DNA of 49,466 bases from Bradyrhizobium sp. MOS002 (lineage in GTDB: Bacteria; Pseudomonadota; Alphaproteobacteria; Rhizobiales; Xanthobacteraceae). The translations under genes were made by a program, and so were the position numbers. Positions 1 to 7,488 of this stretch are shown piece after piece. The notes beneath the pieces are model-generated. The model was not told where the DNA came from. It made no database searches and saw only the letters and a list, made by a program, of their open reading frames with translations. Every line of letters begins with the position of its first letter. Position 1 is the first letter of the stretch. The stretch is taken from assembly GCF_003020115.1 (NCBI RefSeq), contig NZ_PYFX01000025.1:1-49466 (forward strand). Reading direction: 5' to 3'.

Positions 1-268
1 TTGCCTGGATGTGGCCGTTCGACGACGGGCAGATCCACACGGACTCGTAGGCCGGCGGGATGCCGATTGATTTGATGCGTCGGATGACGGCGGCATCGGT
101 GATGCGCTTGCCGTCCTTGTCGTAAAAGCTGAAAGTAATTCCAGTCCGCTTGCGGGTGTACCCAGGCGCGGAGTCGCTGACATAGCGGAGGCCTTCTTCC
201 GCGATGGTGGCCGCGACCTCGGCGGTGCGGTCCAGGACCTCTTCTTCGTTGCTGGTTTGTCGGAGCAT
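1..268 (-). CDS. DNA topoisomerase IB, N-terminal part (runs off window)
   Basis: The minus-strand frame opens at the ATG whose first base is 268 and stays open to the window edge, giving about 89 residues. The segments GLRYVSDSAPGYTRKR, FSFYDKDGKRI and IPPAYESVWICPS match the N-terminal domain of bacterial/poxvirus-type topoisomerase IB, which relaxes supercoils by nicking one strand through a 3'-phosphotyrosine. The catalytic domain lies outside the window, so activity cannot be judged. In rhizobia such genes often sit in accessory regions with ku; ku lies 16 kb away here. The family call is firm, the rest of the gene unknown. Confidence 0.88.
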   Translation of the reverse strand, partial: MLRQTSNEEEVLDRTAEVAATIAEEGLRYVSDSAPGYTRKRTGITFSFYDKDGKRITDAAVIRRIKSIGIPPAYESVWICPSSNGHIQA

Positions 269-429
269 GGGCCGGTCCCCTCGGAAGCACCCTGGGATCG
301 AGGCTCCACTCTTTCTAGAGGGATGAAGACGCCGGTTGGTTCCGCTTGGAGGTCGGTGGACGTGAGGTGTGGATCAGTGGCCCTCCAGAATAGCGGACCT
401 CAGATGGAGAGCCGGTCCGGTTCTTTCGA

Positions 430-727
430 CAAGGCGCTGCGCAGTCGATAAGGGCGGGACGATTTGATTCAGACAATCGCCACGTAGCGCCCAGTGCATC
501 CATGATACGGTCCCAAATGCCGGCCTGCCGCCACCGAACGAAGCGATTATAGCAAGTGGTGCGAGGACCATAGGTTTCTGGCAGATCGCGCCAGGGAGCA
601 CCTGAGCGTAAAACCCAAAAGATGCTGTTCAGGACGCGCCGATCGTCAACACGGGGGATACCACGCGGTTTGTTTGGAAGGAACGACCTGATGGCAGTCC
701 ATCAAAGTCAGTCAGTTCATACCGCAT
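430..727 (-). pseudogene. IS5-family transposase, N-terminal remnant
   Basis: Read from an ATG at 727, the first codons give MRYELTDFD. After a one-base deletion the adjacent frame continues with LPNKPRGIPRVDDRRVLN, FWVLRSGAPWRDLPETYGPR and TTCYNRFVRWRQAGIWDRI, the classic start of IS5/IS427-group transposases. Similarity fades after MDALGATW, and no DDE catalytic residues or terminal repeats are visible, so the element is dead and truncated. It lies 340 bp upstream of an sdhBCD cluster that lacks sdhA, which suggests local rearrangement. Confidence 0.85.
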
Positions 728-1067
728 GATTCTAGGCTCCGGATTGGGCACTTGAATCACGTCCAAACGGACGCCTTCAACCGGTAAATTTGGACATCCC
801 GCCTTTTCGAGATTAACTGCTAACCGGATGCCGCCGATGTGCAAAAATCGACGCGATTGATCCGCAACAGACTCGGCCGAGTTCGGCGTCATAGGCAAAG
901 TTGAGGGATCCGCCCGACTAACCACCCAGTTCTCCCGGCGACAATCACCGGTTTATCTCGATAAGGGTGGACCGGAACCTATTCGAGCATGGAACCAAGG
1001 ACGCGGCAGTTGAAAGGTGTACTGTGCTCTACGCAGGCGCGACCTAGTGCGAAAGGCAAGATCCACA
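728..1067. other. Non-coding gap upstream of sdhB
   Basis: About 340 bp without a convincing gene on either strand. I looked for the 3' end of an sdhA gene just upstream of sdhB and found no recognisable C-terminal coding sequence. A purine-rich GAAAGGCAAG at 1051-1060 is a plausible ribosome binding site for sdhB. Confidence 0.5.
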
Positions 1068-1907
1068 ATGATCATCGAATCCTCGGATCGAGTATCTCGC
1101 CTGTCCTGGTTCAAGCGGTTTCCCATTCCGCGAAACTTCAAGGTCACGCCGGAATCGCGGATCGAGAAGGGGCGGACATGGCCGGCGCCCGCCTATGCGA
1201 AGCGAGTTAAGGCGTTCGAGATCTATCGCTACGATCCCGACTCCGGCGGCAATCCCCATCTCGACACGTTTCATGTTGACGTCGACGACTGCGGACCGAT
1301 GGTTCTTGATGCATTGTTCTGGATCAAGAACAAGGTGGATTCGACGTTAGCCTTCCGCCGTTCGTGCCGCGAGGGTGTCTGCGGTTCTTGCGCTATGAAC
1401 ATGGATGGCACCAACTGGCTGGCTTGCACGCGGTTCATTTCCGACATGGGAACGAACGCAACAATCTATCCGCTCGCCAACTTGCGGATTATCAAGGACC
1501 TCGTTCCCGACCTAACGCACATCTTCGCACAATATGCAGCGATCGAGCCTTGGCTTCATTCCAAGACGCCGGAGCCCGAGAAGGAGCGGCTGCAATCCCC
1601 CGAGGACCGCAGCCAGCTCGACGGTTACTACGAGTGCATCCTTTGCTTCTGCTGCACCTCTGGATGCCCGAGCCACTGGTGGAACGGCAATCGCTTCCTG
1701 GGACCTGCGGCACTCCTGCAGGCATGGCGTTGGCTGACGGATAGCCGCGACGAGGCGAAGGGAAAACGGCTCGATGCGCTCGAAGACCCATTCCGGCTTT
1801 ATCGGTGCCATACCATTCTTAATTGCACCCGGACCTGCCCCAAAGGATTGAATCCTGGCAAGGCCATCGCTGAGATCAAGAAGGCGATCGTCGAGCGTGA
1901 GAAATGA
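1068..1907 (+). CDS. sdhB: Succinate dehydrogenase/fumarate reductase iron-sulfur subunit
   Basis: This 279-residue protein carries the three cluster-binding regions of SdhB: a plant-type [2Fe-2S] motif (CREGVCGSC followed by a fourth Cys in LACT), a CxxCxxCxxxCP set (CILCFCCTSGCP), and a third Cys set around CHTILNCTRTCPKG. Together these carry electrons from the flavoprotein SdhA to quinone at the inner membrane. The ATG at 1068 follows GAAAGGCAAG; an upstream in-frame start at 1017 is less likely. An N-terminal extension of about 25 residues precedes the usual start of the family. sdhC overlaps by four bases, so the cluster is an operon. Oddly, no flavoprotein gene is beside it. Confidence 0.95.
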   Translation: MIIESSDRVSRLSWFKRFPIPRNFKVTPESRIEKGRTWPAPAYAKRVKAFEIYRYDPDSGGNPHLDTFHVDVDDCGPMVLDALFWIKNKVDSTLAFRRSCREGVCGSCAMNMDGTNWLACTRFISDMGTNATIYPLANLRIIKDLVPDLTHIFAQYAAIEPWLHSKTPEPEKERLQSPEDRSQLDGYYECILCFCCTSGCPSHWWNGNRFLGPAALLQAWRWLTDSRDEAKGKRLDALEDPFRLYRCHTILNCTRTCPKGLNPGKAIAEIKKAIVEREK

Positions 1908-2335
1908 TCAAGAACGGGACCACAGATGGCAATTCGACGCCGGCGCGTCCACGCCCGCTTTCGCCCAATATCCAGATCTATCGGCCGCAACTCACATCGG
2001 TGTTGTCGATCGCTAACCGCATCACTGGGTTAATTCTGAGCCTCGGCGCCGTGGGCCTAGTGATCTGGCTAAGCGCTGCGGCGGCTGGTCCCCAGGCCTA
2101 TGGCGTCGTTCAGAGCGTGATAGGATCCTGGGCCGGTCAGGTCGCGCTGTTCGGCTGCACCTTCGCCTTCTTCTTGCATTTGTGCGGTGGCATCCGTCAT
2201 CTCGTCTGGGACACCGTCCACGGCTTCGAGCTTCGGTCGATCTACATTTCTGGATGGACGGTCGTAGTGTCCAGCGTAGCGCTCACTGTGATCGCATGGG
2301 TGATCAGCCTGCTGATTGCGGGATGGCCCCAATGA
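1904..2335 (+). CDS. sdhC: Succinate dehydrogenase cytochrome b556 subunit
   Basis: A 143-residue membrane protein with three predicted transmembrane helices, roughly residues 35-58, 72-95 and 112-138. SNRITGLILSLG and HLCGGIRHLVWD match SdhC, where the first His of the latter segment ligates haem b and the region helps form the quinone site. It starts in an ATGA overlap with sdhB and ends in another with sdhD, indicating translational coupling of the anchor subunits to SdhB. Without an adjacent sdhA, the complex would need a flavoprotein encoded elsewhere. Confidence 0.93.
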   Translation: MIKNGTTDGNSTPARPRPLSPNIQIYRPQLTSVLSIANRITGLILSLGAVGLVIWLSAAAAGPQAYGVVQSVIGSWAGQVALFGCTFAFFLHLCGGIRHLVWDTVHGFELRSIYISGWTVVVSSVALTVIAWVISLLIAGWPQ

Positions 2336-2718
2336 ATCGCCGTTCGTTCCGCTCGCCGCTGGCTCGCGCCCTTGGGCTCGGTTCGGCCAAAAGTGGCGCT
2401 CAGCACTGGTGGGCGCAGCGCGTCTCGGCGATTGCGCTCGTGCCTCTGTGCCTATGGTTCGTCGTGTCAATTGTCACTCATGCCGGGAGCGATTATGCGG
2501 TCTTCGCCGCCTGGATCAGGACACCGCTTGCTGCGAGCTGCATGATCCTCTTGCTGGTCGCGCTATTTCATCATTCGGCGCTTGGTCTGCAGGTGGTGAT
2601 TGAGGACTATGTCCATTCGGGTGTCAGGTTCGTGGTAATAATTCTGGTTCGCTTCGGCTGCTACGGACTCACCGTGATCGGGATCGTCGCCACTCTGCTC
2701 ATCGCCTTCAGCGGCTAA
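2332..2718 (+). CDS. sdhD: Succinate dehydrogenase membrane anchor subunit
   Basis: 128 residues with three hydrophobic helices. The segments GSAKSGAQHWWAQRVSAIAL and ALFHHSALGLQVVIEDYVH are typical of alphaproteobacterial SdhD, including the His pair near the haem site and the DY of the quinone pocket. The ATG at 2332 overlaps the sdhC stop (ATGA). An alternative ATG nine bases upstream is possible. The order B-C-D is as in sdhABCD or frd-type operons rather than the sdhCDAB order usual in Proteobacteria. Confidence 0.93.
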   Translation: MNRRSFRSPLARALGLGSAKSGAQHWWAQRVSAIALVPLCLWFVVSIVTHAGSDYAVFAAWIRTPLAASCMILLLVALFHHSALGLQVVIEDYVHSGVRFVVIILVRFGCYGLTVIGIVATLLIAFSG

Positions 2719-2734
2719 ACCCGCAGCCCTTGCC

Positions 2735-3271
2735 TCATTCCGTTTGGGTATCTTGAGCGGGATAGACCACCGTCCTATCGTTGCGAACAAAGGCGCCGGG
2801 TGTGAAGCTCGCCACATCGACATGCGATTTCCCGAGAATGTGTATCACTTGCTCGCCTGCGGCCAGAAGGTAGTCGGCGATGATCCGGCGGTGGCACCGC
2901 CACCACACGGCTTCGGCGCACATGACCGCGCATCGGTGCCGACCGCCCCGTTCCCGCAGCCGCGCCAGGCCGGCCGCGAAGGGCGCCGTCAGGGCATAAT
3001 CTGCGTAGTTTTGAAAACTTTGCACCCGCCAATAAGAATTGGGCGAAGGCCCGGCGCCGCGTGACTTTCCGCGGCGACCGCCGAGCTCGGCGATATGCTC
3101 GTAGCCGATCTGCCAGGGCTCCAGGGTCGCATGGAGTGTTTCCCGATTGAACTGAGGGTTGGTCCGCGACCGGGGGATCGACCTTACGTCGATAACGAAG
3201 TCGGCGCCAGATTCCCGCAAGAGATCGGCAAACTCGACGATCGTCCTGGTTGAGTGCCCTATGGTGAAAAA
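2735..3271 (-). CDS. DUF488-family protein, normal start codon missing
   Basis: The frame contains the DUF488 signatures TIGHSTRTI, DVRSIPRSRTNPQFN, YEHIAELGGRR and the MCAEAVWWRCHRRIIADYL block near the C-terminus. Function of the family is unknown. The conserved FFTIGHS start lies upstream of the first usable start codon (a TTG at 3220), and the frame is open only to a stop at 3323-3325 with no ATG, GTG or TTG between; the sole candidate is a CTG at 3316. The gene may have lost its start or begin at a rare codon. It is convergent with sdhBCD. Confidence 0.7.
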   Translation of the reverse strand, partial: FFTIGHSTRTIVEFADLLRESGADFVIDVRSIPRSRTNPQFNRETLHATLEPWQIGYEHIAELGGRRGKSRGAGPSPNSYWRVQSFQNYADYALTAPFAAGLARLRERGGRHRCAVMCAEAVWWRCHRRIIADYLLAAGEQVIHILGKSHVDVASFTPGAFVRNDRTVVYPAQDTQTE

Positions 3272-3507
3272 GCTGTTCGTGGCGTCGCTCCAAGCGGCAA
3301 AGGCGTGGTGAGACAGCCCGCCTCACTGTTGATCCTAAGCGTCTGATGCCCGAAACAGAAGCGCACGTTGGATTAGTCGAAAGATATCGCGCTTTTAAGG
3401 AACTGACGGGAAGTGCACCGGTTGGTGCCTTTGCCGCCAAAGTAAATATGCGTTCAACGCGAGAATTACCTCTTGGCAGTTCTTTTGCGGCATCGGATCG
3501 AACGACC

Positions 3508-3722
3508 GTGCCGAAGACCTTCAATATCCATGATCGCGTGAGTTGGAACTCCGAGGCGGGGCGCGTCAGCTGCATCATCACCCGCGTGCATACTCGCGAG
3601 TTGAAGGTCAAAGGCTATACCCTCATGCGAGCGCAGACGATCCGCAATACGAGATCAAGAGCAGCAAGACGAACCACATCGCCTTTCACAAGGGTGCCGC
3701 GCTCACCAAGCTGGACGATTGA
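3508..3722 (+). pseudogene. DUF2945/HVA1-type TUDOR protein with a frameshift
   Basis: From a GTG at 3508 the frame reads VPKTFNIHDRVSWNSEAGRV and continues to VKGYT, matching the N-terminal half of the small DUF2945 (hypervirulence-associated TUDOR-like) family. The second half, DDPQYEIKSSKTNHIAFHKG then AALTKLDD and stop, is in another frame. A one-base deletion near 3620 (TATACCC-TCATGCG) explains the break. Intact homologues are about 70 residues, as here once rejoined. It is either a fresh pseudogene or a sequencing indel. Confidence 0.75.
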
Positions 3723-3746
3723 CGTCTCCATTGTCAGGCGCGCTCG

Positions 3747-5501
3747 ATGACAGGCAACGATCGACCCGTGCCTGCGCGTCCGCCATCTTCGCTGGCTGAG
3801 CCACTTCGTGCCAAGCTTAGCGATGCCGACGATCGCATCCACCTCAATCATTGGATGCCTCCGCAAAACGGGATCGCGCCCCGGATCCGCATTGGGCGGC
3901 GCTGGATCAACACGCTGTGGGGCCTGCCGATTGCCGCCGCGGCGCTGCTCTGCCTGGTCGCCCTGGCTCAGAGCCTCCGCGAACTTGCCGGCGTGGAGGC
4001 CTTTATCCGACAGCATCCCGGCATTGCGCAGGCCGCGCCGTCGGTTGATTCGGGATTCCCATGGTGGCTGCAGCTTCAGCACTTCCTGAACATGTTTTTC
4101 ATGCTGTTCATCATGCGCGCTGGCCTGCAAATTTTGGCCGACCATCCCCGGCTCTATTCGGGCCGTGATTGCACGCCGGGGACCGACTGGTTCCGCTTTC
4201 AAGTCGCGGTGCCAAAAGGGCGTGTCTGGACCGCCAAGGACGATTCCGTGACTCTGCCCACATGGCTCGGCATTCCGGGCCTGCGCCACACCCTCGGGCT
4301 GTCGCGCTGGTGGCATTTCTCGGTCAACTTGCTGTGGCTGATCAACGGCGTTGCGTTTTATGCGCTGCTGTTTTCAACCGATCAATGGCGCAGGCTCGTG
4401 CCGTTGACCTGGGAGGTCTTCCCGGCCGCGCTGTCCACGGCGATCCAGTATGCGTCGCTGAACTTTCCGGTCGATCATAGCTGGACCCGCTACAACGGCC
4501 TCCAGCAGCTCAGCTATTTCATCACGGTGTTCGTCGCAGCGCCGGTTTCGATCGTGACTGGTTTGATGCAGAGCCCCGCGATCTCCAACGCGCTGGGATG
4601 GTTCGGCAGGCTGTTCAACCGGCAGGCGATGCGGTCGGTTCACTTCATCTCCTTTGCCTGGTTCGTGGGCTTCATCCTCGCACATGGCATCATGGTGTTC
4701 GTCACCGGCATCAGGCAGAACACCAACCACATGTTCGGCGGAGTGGATAACGCCTCCTGGACAGGTTTTCCGCTGTTCGTGCTGGCAATGGCAATCCTGA
4801 TGATCGCATGGCTGCTGGCTTCGCCCTTCACCATCCGGCATGCCCGTCTGGTCCAACGTGTCGGCGCGTTCATGATCGGCTGGATCATGGAATTAGCCGA
4901 AAGCTGGGATGCACGCTCCCAGCTCACGAAGCAGGATATCTCGCCCTATTTCTGGCCCAACGGCACGATGCCGAACTCAAAGGAGTTTGATGATCTCGTC
5001 GCGGGGGAGTTCGCCGGCTACAGGCTGCGGATCGGCGGGCTGGTGGAGGCGCCGCAGGAATTGTCTCTCGCCGACCTCAAGGCCATGCCGAAACAGGAGC
5101 AGATCACGACGCATTTCTGCATCCAGGGCTGGTCGGGTGTCGCCGAATGGGGCGGCGTTGCCATGCGCGACATCCTCGCTCTGGTGAAGCCGACGCCCGA
5201 GGCTCGCTACGCTGTGTTCTATTCGCTGGCCGACGGCGCCGACGGCGGGCGCTATTATGACGTCCACAAGATTGAGAACATGCGCCACGCGCTGACGATC
5301 CTCGCCTACGAGATGAACGGCGCGCCCGTCAGCGTACTGCATGGCGCTCCGTTGCGGCTGCGATGCGAGAATGAGTTGGGTTTCAAGATGGTCAAGTGGA
5401 TCGAAGCGGTCGAATTCGTGCCTGACTTCGCCGATCTCGGCGCAGGCCAGGGCGGTTATAACGAGGACCACGAGTTCTACGGTTATCGCATGCCGATCTG
5501 A
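3747..5501 (+). CDS. Membrane molybdopterin oxidoreductase: b561-type cytochrome fused to sulfite-oxidase domain
   Basis: 584 residues. Residues about 50-380 form a membrane cytochrome b561-like part with several helices and candidate haem histidines (LQLQHFLNM, RWWHFSVN, RSVHFISFAW, ILAHGIM). Residues about 395-584 are a sulfite-oxidase/SoxC/YedY-type molybdopterin domain: THFCIQGWSGVAEWGGV holds the Mo-ligand Cys, followed by DVHKIENMRHALTILAYEMN, PLRLRCENELGFKMVKWI and the terminal GYRMPI. The layout suggests electron transfer between the molybdenum site and membrane quinone; the substrate is not known. Two short conserved genes follow. Confidence 0.88.
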   Translation: MTGNDRPVPARPPSSLAEPLRAKLSDADDRIHLNHWMPPQNGIAPRIRIGRRWINTLWGLPIAAAALLCLVALAQSLRELAGVEAFIRQHPGIAQAAPSVDSGFPWWLQLQHFLNMFFMLFIMRAGLQILADHPRLYSGRDCTPGTDWFRFQVAVPKGRVWTAKDDSVTLPTWLGIPGLRHTLGLSRWWHFSVNLLWLINGVAFYALLFSTDQWRRLVPLTWEVFPAALSTAIQYASLNFPVDHSWTRYNGLQQLSYFITVFVAAPVSIVTGLMQSPAISNALGWFGRLFNRQAMRSVHFISFAWFVGFILAHGIMVFVTGIRQNTNHMFGGVDNASWTGFPLFVLAMAILMIAWLLASPFTIRHARLVQRVGAFMIGWIMELAESWDARSQLTKQDISPYFWPNGTMPNSKEFDDLVAGEFAGYRLRIGGLVEAPQELSLADLKAMPKQEQITTHFCIQGWSGVAEWGGVAMRDILALVKPTPEARYAVFYSLADGADGGRYYDVHKIENMRHALTILAYEMNGAPVSVLHGAPLRLRCENELGFKMVKWIEAVEFVPDFADLGAGQGGYNEDHEFYGYRMPI

Positions 5502-5547
5502 TCGCCCCCCGGGATGACGAGTTCATGGCGACATAAAGGAGCTACGC

Positions 5548-5697
5548 ATGGCCCGAGAAAACCCCGATACCTTCAGTGACTGGAGCCAGCGTCAACGTGC
5601 TCTGTCCAGATGGGACAACGAAGGAGGCGCCGGCCCGGAGGGCCCGCCATGGATTCGTCGTGGTCCCATACCGATCCAATTGCAGTCCCCGATCTGA
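5548..5697 (+). CDS. Small hypothetical protein, 49 residues
   Basis: An ATG at 5548 sits behind a good ribosome binding site (AAAGGAG, seven bases spacing) and opens a frame beginning MARENPDTFSDWSQRQRALS and ending at a TGA at 5695-5697. It is polar, Trp/Arg-rich and without a membrane segment. It follows the molybdo-oxidoreductase by 46 bp and overlaps the next gene, so all three may be co-transcribed. No function is recognised. Confidence 0.5.
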   Translation: MARENPDTFSDWSQRQRALSRWDNEGGAGPEGPPWIRRGPIPIQLQSPI

Positions 5698-5924
5698 CCA
5701 ACGCCGAACTCGTGACGCTGCGTATTCGTGTCATCGCGTTGGAGAATCTGATGATTTCCCTGCTTGCGACAGCATCGGATGACCAACTCCGATTGGCTCG
5801 TGAAATGGCAGGCCACATCTCTCCACGGCCCGGCTTTACCCAGCATCCTCTGACGATCCATGCGGCCTCTCACATGGCCGATCTCGTCCAGCGCGCCAAT
5901 CATTTTCGAGACTCTGGGTCTTGA
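5649..5924 (+). CDS. Conserved hypothetical protein, 91 residues
   Basis: Begins MDSSWSHTDPIAVPDLTNAE behind GGAGGGC and contains the helical stretch LRIRVIALENLMISLLATAS followed by QLRLAREMAGHI. Proteins with this signature are, as I remember them, common short rhizobial hypotheticals. It overlaps the preceding 49-residue frame by 49 bp. Probably an all-helical cytoplasmic protein; function unknown. Confidence 0.6.
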   Translation: MDSSWSHTDPIAVPDLTNAELVTLRIRVIALENLMISLLATASDDQLRLAREMAGHISPRPGFTQHPLTIHAASHMADLVQRANHFRDSGS

Positions 5925-6105
5925 TTGATGCGCCGCTATTCGCGCCAGGCCAACTCGTTCGATAGATGTCTGTTGTTAAGGCACGAGTGAACTCAGCGCG
6001 ACCAGCCAATCGGTTGCAGAGGGACCACTAGGAAGGAAAGCAGACATGGAGCGGAGAGTCCATTTCGAGGCAATTGGCGCTTTTCGGAACTGCCGTGATG
6101 TCCGA

Positions 6106-6381
6106 CTACTTAAGTCCGAAATGTGCGTCAAAGCGGATCTCCGCCAATCGCTCTGGCTTTATGGGTTCACGTCCTAGGATATCGCGGGCCAACACAAGGC
6201 AATCAATCGAGCTTGGAGGAGCATTAAGTGTAAGCTGCAGTTTGGCTCCTTCTCTGGTAAGGCCCGCGACAGCTCCTCTTGCTGCGTGGATGGCCTTGTT
6301 CGACAGTTCGCGTATGCTGGCGCTCGAGGCGCCGAACAGCACCGGGGAGCGGCCGGTCTTCGTGCAGTGCGCCGCGGACAA
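6106..6381 (-). CDS. Possible hypothetical protein, 91 residues
   Basis: A frame ending ARDILGREPIKPERLAEIRF with an amphipathic middle section. It lies 17 bp downstream of the better-supported gene at 6399-6611 on the same strand, which fits a two-gene unit. The N-terminal part looks composition-driven and there is no clear ribosome binding site, so it may be a remnant or not a gene. Confidence 0.3.
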   Translation of the reverse strand: MSAAHCTKTGRSPVLFGASSASIRELSNKAIHAARGAVAGLTREGAKLQLTLNAPPSSIDCLVLARDILGREPIKPERLAEIRFDAHFGLK

Positions 6382-6398
6382 TCAGAATAGCCTCTGCG

Positions 6399-6611
6399 TC
6401 AAGTCTCGCCAGGTCCGGTGAAGATCGAAGCCGGCGGCGCGGTGCGCGAAACCGGCAGCGGCCGTTCGGAGACCTTTGATGGCGGGGTGCCGCCCTTGGA
6501 ATCGTACCGCTTGGCTAAATCCAGCAGGCGGCGGCGCGTGAACGGATCCGCCGTCTCTGCCATACCACGGACCCGTTGTGCCAGACCTTGGTAGAACTCC
6601 TGCACCATCAC
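6399..6611 (-). CDS. Conserved small rhizobial protein, 70 residues
   Basis: Starts MMVQEFYQGLAQRVRGMAE and continues DPFTRRRLLDLAKRYDSK, a motif I recognise from short Bradyrhizobium hypotheticals. The ATG at 6611 has GAGGGGAG upstream. It is predicted helical and positively charged, with a proline-rich tail. No function is known. Confidence 0.65.
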   Translation of the reverse strand: MMVQEFYQGLAQRVRGMAETADPFTRRRLLDLAKRYDSKGGTPPSKVSERPLPVSRTAPPASIFTGPGET

Positions 6612-6792
6612 GCGCTCCCCTCAACATCACTGCCGGGAGTTGATTAGTCTGCAATCGAGCTGTCAAGAAGTGCCTACGGACTGTGTTCGTCCCAGGCGGC
6701 ACCCGGGTGTGGCGCCGGACGAAGAATCTTCGGAGGTATCTTGTTTTCGCGCGCCGGGCGGCAGTAGATTCCGTCCAAGCGGGGAAATCCAA

Positions 6793-6975
6793 ATGGCGAT
6801 GCTGTATGCGGCCCGGAAGACGTGCCCGGCGTGCGGGCGGCCGATGAAGCTCGCGCCCGAACAGACTCGTCCCGGACGGGAGCGCTACGTCTGCACGACC
6901 TGCGACGACGATCCGCTGCACGATCCCGCCGTCCGCAGGTGGACAGACAGCCCCCTGAGGCCGCCGGCTAAGTGA
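6793..6975 (+). CDS. Small zinc-ribbon-like protein, 60 residues
   Basis: From the ATG at 6793 (GGGGAAAT upstream) the protein has two CxxC pairs, CPACGRPMKL and VCTTCDDD, spaced about 27 residues apart as in a zinc ribbon. Short proteins of this shape are frequent in Bradyrhizobium. DNA, RNA or protein binding is possible but cannot be decided from sequence. Confidence 0.6.
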   Translation: MAMLYAARKTCPACGRPMKLAPEQTRPGRERYVCTTCDDDPLHDPAVRRWTDSPLRPPAK

Positions 6976-6986
6976 CGGAGCCTCGC

Positions 6987-7142
6987 CTAGAACAGATCCG
7001 CCGCGATGTTCAGGCCGTAAGTCATGGCGGCCGCAAGCGACAGGAAAAGCCCGGCGCCGCAAAAAATCAGGATCGTTTTAAGATCCTCGCCCTCGACATG
7101 TATGCCCGTCGAACGTGAGAGCACTTTCGCCAGTGCGGCCAT
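6987..7142 (-). CDS. Small single-pass membrane protein, 51 residues
   Basis: Begins MAALAKVLSRSTGIHVEGED at the ATG at 7142, preceded on the coding strand by AGGAGACCCACG. A single hydrophobic helix (ILIFCGAGLFLSLAAAMTYG) precedes the C-terminus. It is convergent with the zinc-ribbon gene. Function unknown. Confidence 0.6.
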   Translation of the reverse strand: MAALAKVLSRSTGIHVEGEDLKTILIFCGAGLFLSLAAAMTYGLNIAADLF

Positions 7143-7488
7143 CGTGGGTCTCCTCCGAGAAAACGGCAGCATAGCCGGCAAGGGTCCAGCCGAGTGTGAA
7201 CCAGCTCTCAGGTTTCCCAGCGTCTGCGTCTATACTTCGAAGCTCCACCCCATTTCGGTGTTCGAGCTGACGCGGCTTCTTAGAAACCCGGCCGGCGCAA
7301 CGCATGGAGCAGTGCGTGTCTTGACGAGACTTGCACGCTCGGCTTGCCGAATTCTGTAGTGTTTCCCGTATTTTACCGGCTTCGCAACAGGCTGCGGTTA
7401 ACGTTGCCTAAAATTCCCGATGGTAGGATTGCTCAATTAAGCGGCACCAGTTGGTCTGTCGCGGCCTGTGACTCAGGGGAAACGTTCG
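7143..7488. other. Intergenic region upstream of the chemoreceptor
   Basis: About 345 bp with no supported gene. It must hold the divergent promoters of the 51-residue membrane protein and the chemoreceptor, but I cannot point to convincing -35/-10 elements. Confidence 0.4.

Noticed and set aside
2775..3611. Long minus-strand frame of 278 codons
   Set aside because: It overlaps the DUF488 frame and the DUF2945 remnant, is Arg-rich and reads as a shifted-frame artefact.
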